DNA from: JBKHBQ01 sp046542305
GTDB taxonomy: Bacteria; Bacteroidota; Bacteroidia; Bacteroidales; 4484-276
DNA: 11,077 nt
Direction of reading: 5' to 3'
Assembly: GCA_046542305.1 (NCBI GenBank)
Contig: JBKHBQ010000126.1
Location: 1-11,077, forward strand
In this document: positions 1 through 8,070 of the stretch, piece by piece
How the letters are laid out: each line of letters begins with the position of its first letter
Position numbering within the stretch: position 1 is the stretch's first letter
Position numbers and translations under genes: made by a program
The notes under the pieces: generated by a model
Seen by the model: the letters and a program-made list of their open reading frames with translations, nothing else
Databases searched by the model: none
Told to the model about the DNA's origin: nothing

Positions 1-655
1 CAGCCAGCGGGCTCCAGGGCATCAATGCCAGGTTCTGATCTTCCATCATCGGAATCAGTTCCCGTTCGATGTCCCGCGATGCAAGGCTGTAGTAATGCTG
101 ACATCCCACAAAACGGTTCCATCCTCTGGATTCGGCATACATATTTGCTTTCACGATCTGCCAGGCTCCATGATTGCTTACGCCGAGGTACCTGACTTTT
201 CCGGCCCTGACTACTTCCTCGAGCCCCCGCATGGTTTCTTCAAGCGGCGTATAGGCGTCGACACCGTGGATGTAAAGCAGGTCGATGTGATCGAGGTTGA
301 GCCGTTTCAGGCTGTCGTTTACGGCATCTTGAATATGAAGCCGGGAGAGCCCCACCTGGTTTACGCCCGGCCCCATGCGGCCACGCAGTTTGGTGGCTAT
401 TACCACTTCCTGCCGGTTGATGACCAGATCCTTCAGCGCCTGTCCGAGAATTTTTTCGGATTTTCCTTCCGAATATACATTAGCCGTATCGTAAAAATTG
501 ATGCCCGCATCGAAGGAGGTTTTGATCAGGTCGTTTGCTTCATCCTGTTGCTGCTGTCCGATGGGTTTCCAGAAACCTTCGCCGGCAAAGGTCATGGTGC
601 CGAAGCAAAGTTCCGACACCAGCACGCCGGTATTTCCCAAAAAATTGTATTTCAT
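1..655 (-). CDS. Aldo/keto reductase, C-terminal part cut off by window edge
   Basis: NAD(P)H-dependent oxidoreductase of the aldo/keto reductase (AKR) superfamily, expected to be a cytoplasmic (beta/alpha)8 barrel reducing carbonyl compounds; the substrate cannot be told. The visible 218 residues start at the ATG at 655 with MKYNFLGNTGVLVSELCFGT, the usual first strand of the family. All four catalytic residues appear: Asp56 in FYDTANVYS, Tyr61, Lys89 in VIATK and His130 in LLYIHG. A further family signature, GKVRYLGVSN, lies at 152-161. Family members are about 320-350 residues, so roughly a third of the protein, including most of the cofactor-binding end, lies beyond the left edge. It follows the M1 peptidase on the same strand with a 70-base gap that shows no clear promoter. 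The closest general resemblance is to YajO/Tas-like and potassium-channel-beta-like AKRs, but I cannot assign a subfamily. Family assignment is firm. Confidence 0.93.
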   Translation of the reverse strand, partial: MKYNFLGNTGVLVSELCFGTMTFAGEGFWKPIGQQQQDEANDLIKTSFDAGINFYDTANVYSEGKSEKILGQALKDLVINRQEVVIATKLRGRMGPGVNQVGLSRLHIQDAVNDSLKRLNLDHIDLLYIHGVDAYTPLEETMRGLEEVVRAGKVRYLGVSNHGAWQIVKANMYAESRGWNRFVGCQHYYSLASRDIERELIPMMEDQNLALMPWSPLA

Positions 656-725
656 GATAAATCGTTTTTTATTTATCCTTCTAACAATTATAAGTGGGAA
701 TGGTTGTGATGATAAATGCCGCCGG

Positions 726-2369
726 TTATTTCATGATGTTCAGTTCGCCTACATAAAAATCCGGGTCAATTTCCAGGGTGTGCGTTTTCTTTTTTCCGGT
801 ATCCTGAAACGACCAGTGCACGGTTGGCTCCAGCCACACAGTTTCGCCGTCAAGTACAACCTTTACGGGCATATCAAAGGTTTTGATGCAATTAATCCAG
901 CGGTACATCATGTACTCGTCCATGAAGCGGTATTCCAGCACGGGGATGGTTGTATGGCGAAGGTACTGGTCGAAAAAGGCGGTGAGGTCATTATCGGTTT
1001 GGCTGTTGATATACTCCTCGATTTGCGTTCCGGTAACGGTTTGATGGTAAAAATCCTCATTCAGCCCGCGCAGGATTTCCCGCCAACGTTCATCGTCACC
1101 AATCATCTGCCGGAGTGTATGCAGCATATTGGCGCCCTTTGGGTACATGTCGCCCGAGCCGGGATAGTTTACATCGTACAATCCAACGATGGGGCGGTCG
1201 TGTTTGATGTTGGACCTGACGCCCCGCAGGTACTCTGCGCCGGCTTTCTTTCCCCAGAAATATTCAACAAACAAACCCTCGGAATAGGCGATGAAACTTT
1301 CGTGCACCCACATATCGGCGATGTCGCGGTAGGTGATGTTGTTGGCAAACCACTCGTGCCCGGATTCATGCACAATGATGAAGTCGAATTTTGTGCCCCA
1401 GCCCGTGCGGCTGATATCGCTGCCGGCAAACCCGTTTTTAAAGCCATTGCCATAGGTCACCGAACTTTGGTGCTCCATACCGGGATAAGGCACTTCCACC
1501 AGTTTGTAGCTGTCTTCGTAAAACGGATAAGGGCCGAACCAGTGCTCGAAAGCCTCGAGCATCCGCGGTACCTCCTTAAAATGTTCCGTTGCTTTTTCGA
1601 GATTGTATTTCAATACATAATAATCACAGTCGAGCGGTCCTTTTTCGCCATGGTAAACTTCTCCAAAACGCGTATAGTCACCGATGTTGATATTCACCAC
1701 GTAATTGCTGATGGGATTCGAAACAAACCAGTTCCAGGTTATTGTGCCGTCCTTATTATCATGGTTGCCTCTCAGCCGGCCGTTGCTCACGTTCATCAAA
1801 TTGCCGGGGGTGGTAACGCTGATGAGCATGCTGTCGGGTTCGTCGTACATATGGTCTTTGCAGGGCCACCAGAGGCTGGCGCCGTCGCCCTGGTTGGCCG
1901 AGGCTGCAAACGGTTTTCCATTGTCATCGTACCTCCAGGCGATGCCGCCGTCCCAGGGCGGGCGGTGACTTACCCTGGGTTTTCCCTCGTAATGCACCGT
2001 GATTTTTCCGGACGATCCCGGAACCGCCTGCAACGGCAGCCGGACAAACCAGGCATTTCCGTCCCGCTCAAAATCAAGGTCCTGCCCGTTTTGTTCCACG
2101 CGGGTGATTTTCATGGGCTCCTGCAGGTCGATCTGCATGATGCGGGAGGGCTTCAGGATCATATAATGAATGGTATTGCTCCCGCGAATGCTGCTGTCGG
2201 CGGGATTTACAGAAATATCAAGGTGGTAGTAGGTGAGATCCCACCAGGCCCGCTCCGGTGTGATGGATCCGCGCAGGGTATCCTGCCGGTTGAAGACGGG
2301 ATGTTGTTGCGCCATCAGGCTGAGGCTGATCGACAAAAGAAGCAGGGTGAGTGAAATCTTTATTTTCAT
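726..2369 (-). CDS. Secreted M1-family zinc aminopeptidase
   Basis: Metallopeptidase of family M1 (gluzincin), likely removing N-terminal residues from peptides outside the cytoplasm. Residues 1-20 form a signal peptide (Lys-rich start, Leu/Ser core, Ala before Gln-Gln). An all-beta N-terminal domain spans about 40-235. The catalytic domain carries the HExxH-x18-E zinc site: His334, Glu335 (general base), His338 and Glu357, with exactly 18 residues between. Tyr409 in MYPKGANMLHTLR fits the transition-state-stabilising tyrosine. The exopeptidase motif GxMEN appears as PGMEHQS at 296-302, with His in place of Asn. At 547 residues it lacks the long helical C-terminal domain of ~850-900-residue M1 enzymes and ends in a short beta-like tail. 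It has no type IX sorting domain, so it is probably periplasmic. No Cys follows the signal region, arguing against a lipoprotein. Substrate is unknown. The gene lies 41 bases after the sensory hybrid's stop codon. Confidence 0.93.
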   Translation of the reverse strand: MKIKISLTLLLLSISLSLMAQQHPVFNRQDTLRGSITPERAWWDLTYYHLDISVNPADSSIRGSNTIHYMILKPSRIMQIDLQEPMKITRVEQNGQDLDFERDGNAWFVRLPLQAVPGSSGKITVHYEGKPRVSHRPPWDGGIAWRYDDNGKPFAASANQGDGASLWWPCKDHMYDEPDSMLISVTTPGNLMNVSNGRLRGNHDNKDGTITWNWFVSNPISNYVVNINIGDYTRFGEVYHGEKGPLDCDYYVLKYNLEKATEHFKEVPRMLEAFEHWFGPYPFYEDSYKLVEVPYPGMEHQSSVTYGNGFKNGFAGSDISRTGWGTKFDFIIVHESGHEWFANNITYRDIADMWVHESFIAYSEGLFVEYFWGKKAGAEYLRGVRSNIKHDRPIVGLYDVNYPGSGDMYPKGANMLHTLRQMIGDDERWREILRGLNEDFYHQTVTGTQIEEYINSQTDNDLTAFFDQYLRHTTIPVLEYRFMDEYMMYRWINCIKTFDMPVKVVLDGETVWLEPTVHWSFQDTGKKKTHTLEIDPDFYVGELNIMK

Positions 2370-2410
2370 CTTTTTGAAGCTGTTATTTGCGGGATTCGTT
2401 TTTTGTTCGC

Positions 2411-5400
2411 TTATTTCACAAGAAACCTTTTTAGGATGGTATATATCGTATTCACCCGTAGCGGTTTAACGATATGCTCGTCGAACCCGTTTTCGAGGGC
2501 TCTGTTTCTGTCTTCGGGCAGTGCATGGGCAGTTTGGGCTATCACAGGATTGCTGTGCCCGTTTTCTCTCAGATAATGAAGTATCTGATACCCGTCCTTT
2601 TTTGGCAACCTGATATCCAAAAATACCAGGTCGAAGGTATACTGGTTGGCAAGTTTTATGGCGGCTTCTCCATCCTGGGCCTTGAATATTTCCGCCCGGG
2701 TATCGGCCAATATTGCTTCGAGCATAAGTAAGCTGAAATCATCGTCTTCGGCAATCAGGATTCGTTTTCCTTTCAAATCCGGTGCTTCCACTTCGCCGGT
2801 AGATTCATCAACCGATTCATCAACTTCGTGGTGTGCCGAGGTATTCGGGATGGTAAAATAGAACACCGACCCTTTTTTATGTTCCGACCGGCACCAGATG
2901 TCGCCGTCGAGCAGCTTTACAAGTGCCCGGGAAATGGCAAGTCCCAAACCGGTGCCACGTATCACTTTCAGATCTTCGTTGGAGGTGCGGTTGAAACGTT
3001 GAAATATCTGGTTGAGGTACTTTTCTTCAATCCCGATTCCTGTATCCTCAACAAAAAACTCGAGCTTGTTTGATTTTTCGCTGTACCCAAAGCGGATCTT
3101 CCCTTTTTCGGTATACTTCAAGGCATTGCTGAGCAAATTCATCAGTACCTGTTCGAGGCGGTACCTGTCGGTGTGGATAAAGTTGCGCTTCCCTGCGTCA
3201 GGAATTTTCAGTTGGATATCAATGTGTTCCTTGGCTAACACAACTTTATTTGCAACTAATTGATCTTTGACTTGCTGCAGCAGCTTGTGCAAATCAAAAT
3301 TTGTTTTATCAATTACCAGTTCATCCGCTTCTATGCGCGAAATATCCATGATGTCATCGAGCAGCCTGATCAGTTGCTTGCCGCTCGATTCGATGGCAAA
3401 GATATATTTGGCGGCTTTTGCGTCCCGGATATTTTTTTTCACGATGTCGGTAAATCCGAGGATGGAATTCATGGGTGTGCGAATTTCGTGCGAGACATTC
3501 TGCAAAAATGCAGTTTTCAGTTTGCCTGCTTTTTCAGCTTCGCGCTTCATATTCAGCAGTTCCTTTTCCCTTGCCAGGGTCAGGCTTCTGTCTTTTACGA
3601 TGTCGGAAATGGCTGCAATTTCTCCTGCCTTATTATAAATGGGTGATTTGGTAAGATAAACCGGTACATCCTCACCGTTTTTCTTCCTTTGAAGGATTTC
3701 GAGGTTTATCACTTTTTTACCTTCTACCACCTGATTGATCAGCTCTTCGTGGTTTACCTGAGAAAAAACCGGTGAAAGAATTTCGATGTTCTTGCCAACA
3801 ATTTCGCCGGCGCTGTAACCATACAGATTTTCGGCACCTTTATTCCATGAAAGTATTTTTGCCTGCAGGGAAATGCTGTAAATTGCATCTTCAGAGGTTT
3901 CTACAATTGAAGACAGGTGGTTGTAAGCGCGGATTTCCTTTTTCACTTCTGTTATATCCTGCAATACGATGGCAAAAAATTCGCTAACCAGGGGGAAGGC
4001 TTTGATCTCAAAATATTTATCCTGGCCACCCAGATACGATTCATGGTGAAGCACATTCCCCTTTTGTACCGTTTCAAGCACATGCTGATAGAAAGGTGTA
4101 CCGAAAAACGGAAATACATCGATAAGCTTTTTCCCTGCTATTTTTTCACGGTCCAGATCGAATGTCTTGATCATCCAAAGGTTAACATCAGTAAGGCTGT
4201 CGCTGAGTTTACCGTTGCTGTCTTCGGTTAACCGGCAGATCGCAATGCCGGCCGCCATGTTATTGAAGAGGTTTTTGAACTTTTCTTCGCTTTGCCTGAT
4301 TTTTTTGCCGGATTCAATTTCCACTGTTACATCGTCGAAAATGGCCACATATTTTTTATCGCCGAATTTGTAGGCGGTAATTTTTAAATGCTTATTGAAT
4401 TGCGGCACATAGGAAATTGTGCTGTATGGCTGGCCGGTTTCAGCAACTTTGGCAAATTTGTTGAATAATTGCCTGTTGAAGTTGGGAAATACCTCCGACA
4501 TTTTATTTCCCACAATATCTTTTGGATCATATCCGGTATGCTGCTGATATGCAGGATTTGCATCAATGGCAATTGCATCAACGGCTTTCCCGCTGTCGTC
4601 ATAAATAATTTCCTGTACAAGGATTCCATTTGTCATGTTGGTAAACAGCAGTTTGTACTGTTCCTGGTGCCTGAAACCTTCAGCCTGTATTTTTTTCTGC
4701 TCGGTAATATCGATAAAAGTTATCACCAGGCCTTCGATGCTGTCCTGCATGGTGCGGTAGGGAAGGATGCGCATCCAGTAATAGCGATTGTTTTGCTGCA
4801 CCACTTCGGCTTCTTTGGGGATGAGCGTTTCGAGCACCTCCCGGGCTTTTTCTGCAAGATCCGGATATTGAATTTTGGATGTAAAGGTGGTGAAACTCCT
4901 GCCAATATCCGTATCAAGTAAATCGACGATCTTTTTGACAAATGGGGTAAATCGCTTAATTTTAAGATCCTTATCCAAAAAAATAGTCCCCACCTGCGTG
5001 CCTGTCAGAAAATTATTGATGTCGTCGTTAAGCCTTGACAGCTCCTCCACTTTTCTTTGAAGCTCGCTGTTGGTGGTTTCGAGTTCTTCGTTCAGGGATT
5101 GCAATTCCTCTTTGGAGGTTTCGAGTTCCTGATTGGTACTCTGCAATTCTTCGTTGGATGATTGTGCTTCCTCGTTGGCCGATTTTAATTCTTCGTTCGA
5201 GGTTTCCAGTTCTTCAATTACATTCTGAAGGTATTCTTTTGTTTCCACCAACTCCTGCTCAAGGTCGTTGATATAATCGGCCTGGTCCTGGTCAGGGCGA
5301 TTGACAGCTTCGCCGGAACCTTTTAAAGAGAGGTATTTATAGGGCTCCACCAACAGGATGTGCAGGTTGCTGAGCATGGGCGGCTTTTTAATCGGAATAA

Positions 5401-7174
5401 AGCTGATTCTAAGGATTTCAGAAGAGTCATCATTAATTAACCGTACGTTGTTCATGACTACCTCTTCCTGTCCCGCCCTGATTTTTCTCAGTCCGTTCGA
5501 CAGTGGAATACGTAATCCATCGTGGGCGATGGCAAGCAAATTATAATTAGGAATACCTGTGGGAAACTGAAAGTAATGACCGAGTTTTCCGGTAGAATAA
5601 TGCACTTCTCCGGTATTATTTATCACCAGCAGCGGTGGCAGATATTTATTGAGTGCAATTTTGTTGATAAAATCCTGAATAGAAACCGGTGCCTTACCGG
5701 TCGCCTGTTCCATGGCAGTATTCGGCAGCAGGCCTTCACCTGATTTCCACACATCGGCGTAATCGGCAACCGTGTTTACCTTCCGGAAAATCTTCCATTT
5801 GCTGTCGATGGCTTTAAAGGTATCCGTTTTGCTGCTGATCGATTCGGAGTTGCCCAGGAACAGAAATCCGTTATTTTGAAGGGCATAATGAAAAACATTG
5901 AATATTTTTTTCTGGGTTTTGTTGAGCAAATAGATCAGCACATTGCGGCAGGTAATCAGGTCGAGTTGCGAATAGGGCGGATCCTTCACAATACTGTGTT
6001 CGGCAAAAAGCACCATTTTGCGCAGATCTTTCTTTATCTGATAAACCTCGCCTGTCTTAACGAAATATGTGTTTAATAAATCCCAGGACACATCGGCTTC
6101 TATGTTGGCAGTGTACTTGCCCGCCCTGGCCACTTCGAGGGCAACGGGATCGATATCTGTCGCAAAAATCTGTATTTCACATTTCTTTTTTGCGCGTTCC
6201 CTGTACCGGTCGAGCAGAATGGCTATCGAATAGGCTTCTTCTCCGGTGGAGCATCCTGCCACCCATACCCTGATCTTTTTTTTGTTTTCAAAAAGGTGGG
6301 GGAAAGCTTCTTTTTCGAGTAATCTGAAAGCTTCATTGTCGCGAAAAAAACTGGTGACGCCAATCAACAGTTCCCTAAACAGCGCCTCCACTTCCGATTG
6401 GTCATTTCGCAGTTTCTCTACATAATCATCAATATTGTTCATCGCATTTATCGCAATGCGGCGTTCGATGCGGCGAAAAATGGTGGTATGCTTGTAATCG
6501 CTGAAATCGTGCTTGGTGTTATTTTCCAGTATTTTAAAAATTTCCTCCAGTTGGTCAATATTTTCCCTGCTTTGCATCGATCGGGATTCAGGATGATTGA
6601 GGACGGTTTCAACAAAATCCAGCATTTTGCCGGGCATTTCAGAGGGCGAAAGAACATAATCCACCATGCCGGTATTCAGGGCACTTTGCGGCATACCGCG
6701 ATGTCCGGCGGTAGCGGGGTCCTGTACCATGACGATGCCGTTTGCCGCTTTTATTTCCTTTAATCCCAGGGTGCCGTCAGAGCCACTGCCCGACAGGATG
6801 ATCCCGATAGCGCGGTGCTCCAAATGGCGGCTGAGCGACCTGAAAAAATGATCAACGGGCAAAGGCACGCCACGCGGCGATTTTTGCTTACGCAAAAGAA
6901 AGGCATGCTCCTGTAGAAACATATCGTACCCCGGAGGGATTACATACACAGTGTCGGGTTTTACGGGTTGATTATTTTTGGCCTGAACTACATTGAGCTG
7001 CGTCAGTCGCTGCAACAGGTCCGGCATCATGCTTTTGTGAGCAGGTTCCAGATGCTGAATCACAACGTAAGCGATGCCTTTATCAGGGGGTACGTTTTTA
7101 AAAAATTCCTCGAGTGCACCCAAACCGCCTGCGGATGCTCCAATGCCTACTATTACTGGCAATTCCTTTTCCAT
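2411..7174 (-). CDS. CheB-CheR-PAS-histidine kinase-receiver hybrid sensory protein
   Basis: Cytoplasmic multidomain signalling protein of 1587 residues. In order: CheB methylesterase (about 5-190; triad Ser14 in GASAGG, His41, Asp133) without the usual N-terminal receiver; CheR N-terminal helices and SAM methyltransferase (about 205-465; VWVAGCSTGEEAYSIA at 303-318, FATDID at 337-342, TCRNVLIYL at 408-416); a PAS-like linker (about 500-612); a heptad coiled coil (about 636-716); four PAS domains (about 717-826, 836-952, 962-1078, 1084-1198); HisKA with phospho-acceptor His1229 in VSHEIRTP; HATPase with Asn1346/Asn1350, DTGIGI at 1377-1382 and GTGLGLAI at 1407-1414; and a C-terminal receiver with Asp1477/Asp1478, phospho-acceptor Asp1520, Thr1548 and Lys1570. 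All key catalytic residues are present. There are no membrane segments and no DNA-binding domain. The architecture is known, but the signal and output are not. No che operon, receptor or separate response regulator lies in the window. The start is the only plausible ATG before the CheB fold. Confidence 0.96.
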   Translation of the reverse strand: MEKELPVIVGIGASAGGLGALEEFFKNVPPDKGIAYVVIQHLEPAHKSMMPDLLQRLTQLNVVQAKNNQPVKPDTVYVIPPGYDMFLQEHAFLLRKQKSPRGVPLPVDHFFRSLSRHLEHRAIGIILSGSGSDGTLGLKEIKAANGIVMVQDPATAGHRGMPQSALNTGMVDYVLSPSEMPGKMLDFVETVLNHPESRSMQSRENIDQLEEIFKILENNTKHDFSDYKHTTIFRRIERRIAINAMNNIDDYVEKLRNDQSEVEALFRELLIGVTSFFRDNEAFRLLEKEAFPHLFENKKKIRVWVAGCSTGEEAYSIAILLDRYRERAKKKCEIQIFATDIDPVALEVARAGKYTANIEADVSWDLLNTYFVKTGEVYQIKKDLRKMVLFAEHSIVKDPPYSQLDLITCRNVLIYLLNKTQKKIFNVFHYALQNNGFLFLGNSESISSKTDTFKAIDSKWKIFRKVNTVADYADVWKSGEGLLPNTAMEQATGKAPVSIQDFINKIALNKYLPPLLVINNTGEVHYSTGKLGHYFQFPTGIPNYNLLAIAHDGLRIPLSNGLRKIRAGQEEVVMNNVRLINDDSSEILRISFIPIKKPPMLSNLHILLVEPYKYLSLKGSGEAVNRPDQDQADYINDLEQELVETKEYLQNVIEELETSNEELKSANEEAQSSNEELQSTNQELETSKEELQSLNEELETTNSELQRKVEELSRLNDDINNFLTGTQVGTIFLDKDLKIKRFTPFVKKIVDLLDTDIGRSFTTFTSKIQYPDLAEKAREVLETLIPKEAEVVQQNNRYYWMRILPYRTMQDSIEGLVITFIDITEQKKIQAEGFRHQEQYKLLFTNMTNGILVQEIIYDDSGKAVDAIAIDANPAYQQHTGYDPKDIVGNKMSEVFPNFNRQLFNKFAKVAETGQPYSTISYVPQFNKHLKITAYKFGDKKYVAIFDDVTVEIESGKKIRQSEEKFKNLFNNMAAGIAICRLTEDSNGKLSDSLTDVNLWMIKTFDLDREKIAGKKLIDVFPFFGTPFYQHVLETVQKGNVLHHESYLGGQDKYFEIKAFPLVSEFFAIVLQDITEVKKEIRAYNHLSSIVETSEDAIYSISLQAKILSWNKGAENLYGYSAGEIVGKNIEILSPVFSQVNHEELINQVVEGKKVINLEILQRKKNGEDVPVYLTKSPIYNKAGEIAAISDIVKDRSLTLAREKELLNMKREAEKAGKLKTAFLQNVSHEIRTPMNSILGFTDIVKKNIRDAKAAKYIFAIESSGKQLIRLLDDIMDISRIEADELVIDKTNFDLHKLLQQVKDQLVANKVVLAKEHIDIQLKIPDAGKRNFIHTDRYRLEQVLMNLLSNALKYTEKGKIRFGYSEKSNKLEFFVEDTGIGIEEKYLNQIFQRFNRTSNEDLKVIRGTGLGLAISRALVKLLDGDIWCRSEHKKGSVFYFTIPNTSAHHEVDESVDESTGEVEAPDLKGKRILIAEDDDFSLLMLEAILADTRAEIFKAQDGEAAIKLANQYTFDLVFLDIRLPKKDGYQILHYLRENGHSNPVIAQTAHALPEDRNRALENGFDEHIVKPLRVNTIYTILKRFLVK
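5048..5215 (-). repeat. Eight in-frame 21-base heptad repeats (signalling coiled coil)
   Basis: Codons 654-709 of the sensory hybrid read as eight consecutive 7-residue units of the type E-E-L-x-S/T-x-N: EELETSN, EELKSAN, EEAQSSN, EELQSTN, QELETSK, EELQSLN, EELETTN, SELQRKV. Six of eight units end in Asn and seven of eight begin Glx-Glx. The DNA shows the matching 21-base periodicity with synonymous drift, so it is an old protein-level repeat rather than a recent DNA expansion. The repeat forms the coiled coil that joins the CheB/CheR half to the PAS/kinase half. Similar Glu/Asn-rich heptads are a usual feature of CheB/CheR-PAS fusions. Confidence 0.9.
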
Positions 7175-7234
7175 TATAAAGCAGATTAAGCTGTGCTTTG
7201 AGTAAACGGATTTATTTATTGTTAATTACAGGTT

Positions 7235-7242
7235 CAAAAATA
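7235..7242 (-). promoter_or_regulatory. Candidate Bacteroidota -7 box for the sensory hybrid gene
   Basis: On the minus strand this reads TATTTTTG, a full match to the TAnnTTTG box used by the Bacteroidota primary sigma factor, about 60 bases before the start codon. A TTTG lies upstream (7269-7272 on the plus strand as CAAA), but the 26-base spacer is longer than the usual 17-23, so the -33 element is uncertain. The position is right for the first gene of the leftward transcript. Confidence 0.4.
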
Positions 7243-7381
7243 ATAAAACATTTGGCCGGCAGGTGAAACAAATACACCTAATTTTCTTGTGCAGGTTTAT
7301 TTTTTTTATCCCCTTGAGACGAATACACACGCACATTTTAACAATATCTTGCATATATATCTTTTTTACCTTGAATTGTGG

Positions 7382-7389
7382 TACTTTAG
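7382..7389 (+). promoter_or_regulatory. Weak candidate -7 box for the methyltransferase gene
   Basis: TACTTTAG differs from TAnnTTTG at one base and lies 34 bases before the ATG at 7424. No TTTG/TTG is found at the proper distance upstream. The stretch 7340-7420 is AT-rich, so chance matches are likely. Confidence 0.25.
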
Positions 7390-7423
7390 CTGTGCTATTC
7401 CGATCACCGAAATATATCTTATC

Positions 7424-8038
7424 ATGAAAAGAATCGAATTGTTTCATCCGCGTGTTTTTGCTGACCAGACCTGGGCCGATGGTTATTACAAGCGAAATGC
7501 AAAAAATATAGAAAGGGTAGGAAGAAGGCTTACGGCCGAACTTGCAGCAGCCGGGTTCAGGGAAGGCAGGGTGCTGGATGCAGGCTGTGGTTTCGGGGCG
7601 GTGGCCATCGAACTGGCAAAGAAATTCCCCCAGGCGCAAATCACCGGGATCGATCTGGCCGACCCGCTGCTGGAAATGGCCCGCCGTTTTGCGGCAAATA
7701 CCGGCCTTTCCCGCATTCCGGAGTTCATCAGGGGTGATGTGATAAAGACGGATTTTCCCGACAATCATTTCGATGTGGTCATCAGCAGCTTTATGCTGCA
7801 TATTGTGGAAGATCCGGTACAAATGCTCAACGAAATCCAACGCATAGCCAAACCTAATGCTGTAATTCTGATCACCGATCTGAGGCGTATATGGCTGGGA
7901 CACCTGGTAAAAAAACTCAGGACGGCCTATACCTTGAATGAGGCCCTGGAAGTGATCGGCCATTCCAACCTCAAAGCAGGACGGAGTGGCAAGGGTCCGT
8001 TCTGGTGGGATTATTTTGCGGGAATTACAAAATCATAA
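7424..8038 (+). CDS. Class I SAM-dependent methyltransferase, small
   Basis: A 204-residue stand-alone Rossmann-fold methyltransferase of the Methyltransf_11/25 type; it transfers a methyl group from S-adenosylmethionine to an acceptor that cannot be read from the sequence. Motif I is RVLDAGCGFG at 49-58, the acidic residue closing strand 2 is Asp77 in GIDLAD, the motif II/III region is RGDVIKTDFPDNHFDVVISS at 103-122, and the post-motif helix is MLNEIQRIAKPNAVILITD at 134-152. It has no signal peptide or membrane segment. The C-terminal tail (about 155-204) is short and ends in the aromatic stretch FWWDYFAG. I chose the ATG at 7424 because homology-like sequence starts there; an in-frame ATG at 7289 would add 45 hydrophobic, low-complexity residues encoded by AT-rich promoter-like DNA. 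It is divergent from the sensory hybrid across 249 bases and 92 bases before the permease pair. A link to either is only inference. Confidence 0.85.
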   Translation: MKRIELFHPRVFADQTWADGYYKRNAKNIERVGRRLTAELAAAGFREGRVLDAGCGFGAVAIELAKKFPQAQITGIDLADPLLEMARRFAANTGLSRIPEFIRGDVIKTDFPDNHFDVVISSFMLHIVEDPVQMLNEIQRIAKPNAVILITDLRRIWLGHLVKKLRTAYTLNEALEVIGHSNLKAGRSGKGPFWWDYFAGITKS

Positions 8039-8070
8039 TTTTCAGAAAATAAGCGCTGCCATTATGAGTT

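Noticed and set aside
653..717. Repeated ATGATAAAT before and at the reductase start (653-661 and 708-716 region)
   Set aside because: A single nine-base repeat of AT-rich sequence with no symmetry or further copies; it is not distinguishable from chance.
498..2354. Open frame of 618 codons on the plus strand opposite the peptidase
   Set aside because: It is the antisense shadow of the M1 peptidase, which has a signal peptide and an intact zinc site. The plus-strand product has no recognisable domain and also runs into the reductase gene.
7289..7423. N-terminal extension of the methyltransferase by 45 codons
   Set aside because: The extension is hydrophobic and low-complexity, lies in AT-rich intergenic DNA, and would place translation across the candidate -7 box at 7382.
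7226..7963. Open frame of 245 codons on the minus strand opposite the methyltransferase
   Set aside because: The methyltransferase has all its motifs; this frame has none, and its end lies within the promoter region.
8029..8042. AAAAT/ATTTT inverted repeat over the methyltransferase stop codon
   Set aside because: A five-pair AT-only stem is too weak to terminate transcription, and such stems are common in AT-rich gaps.
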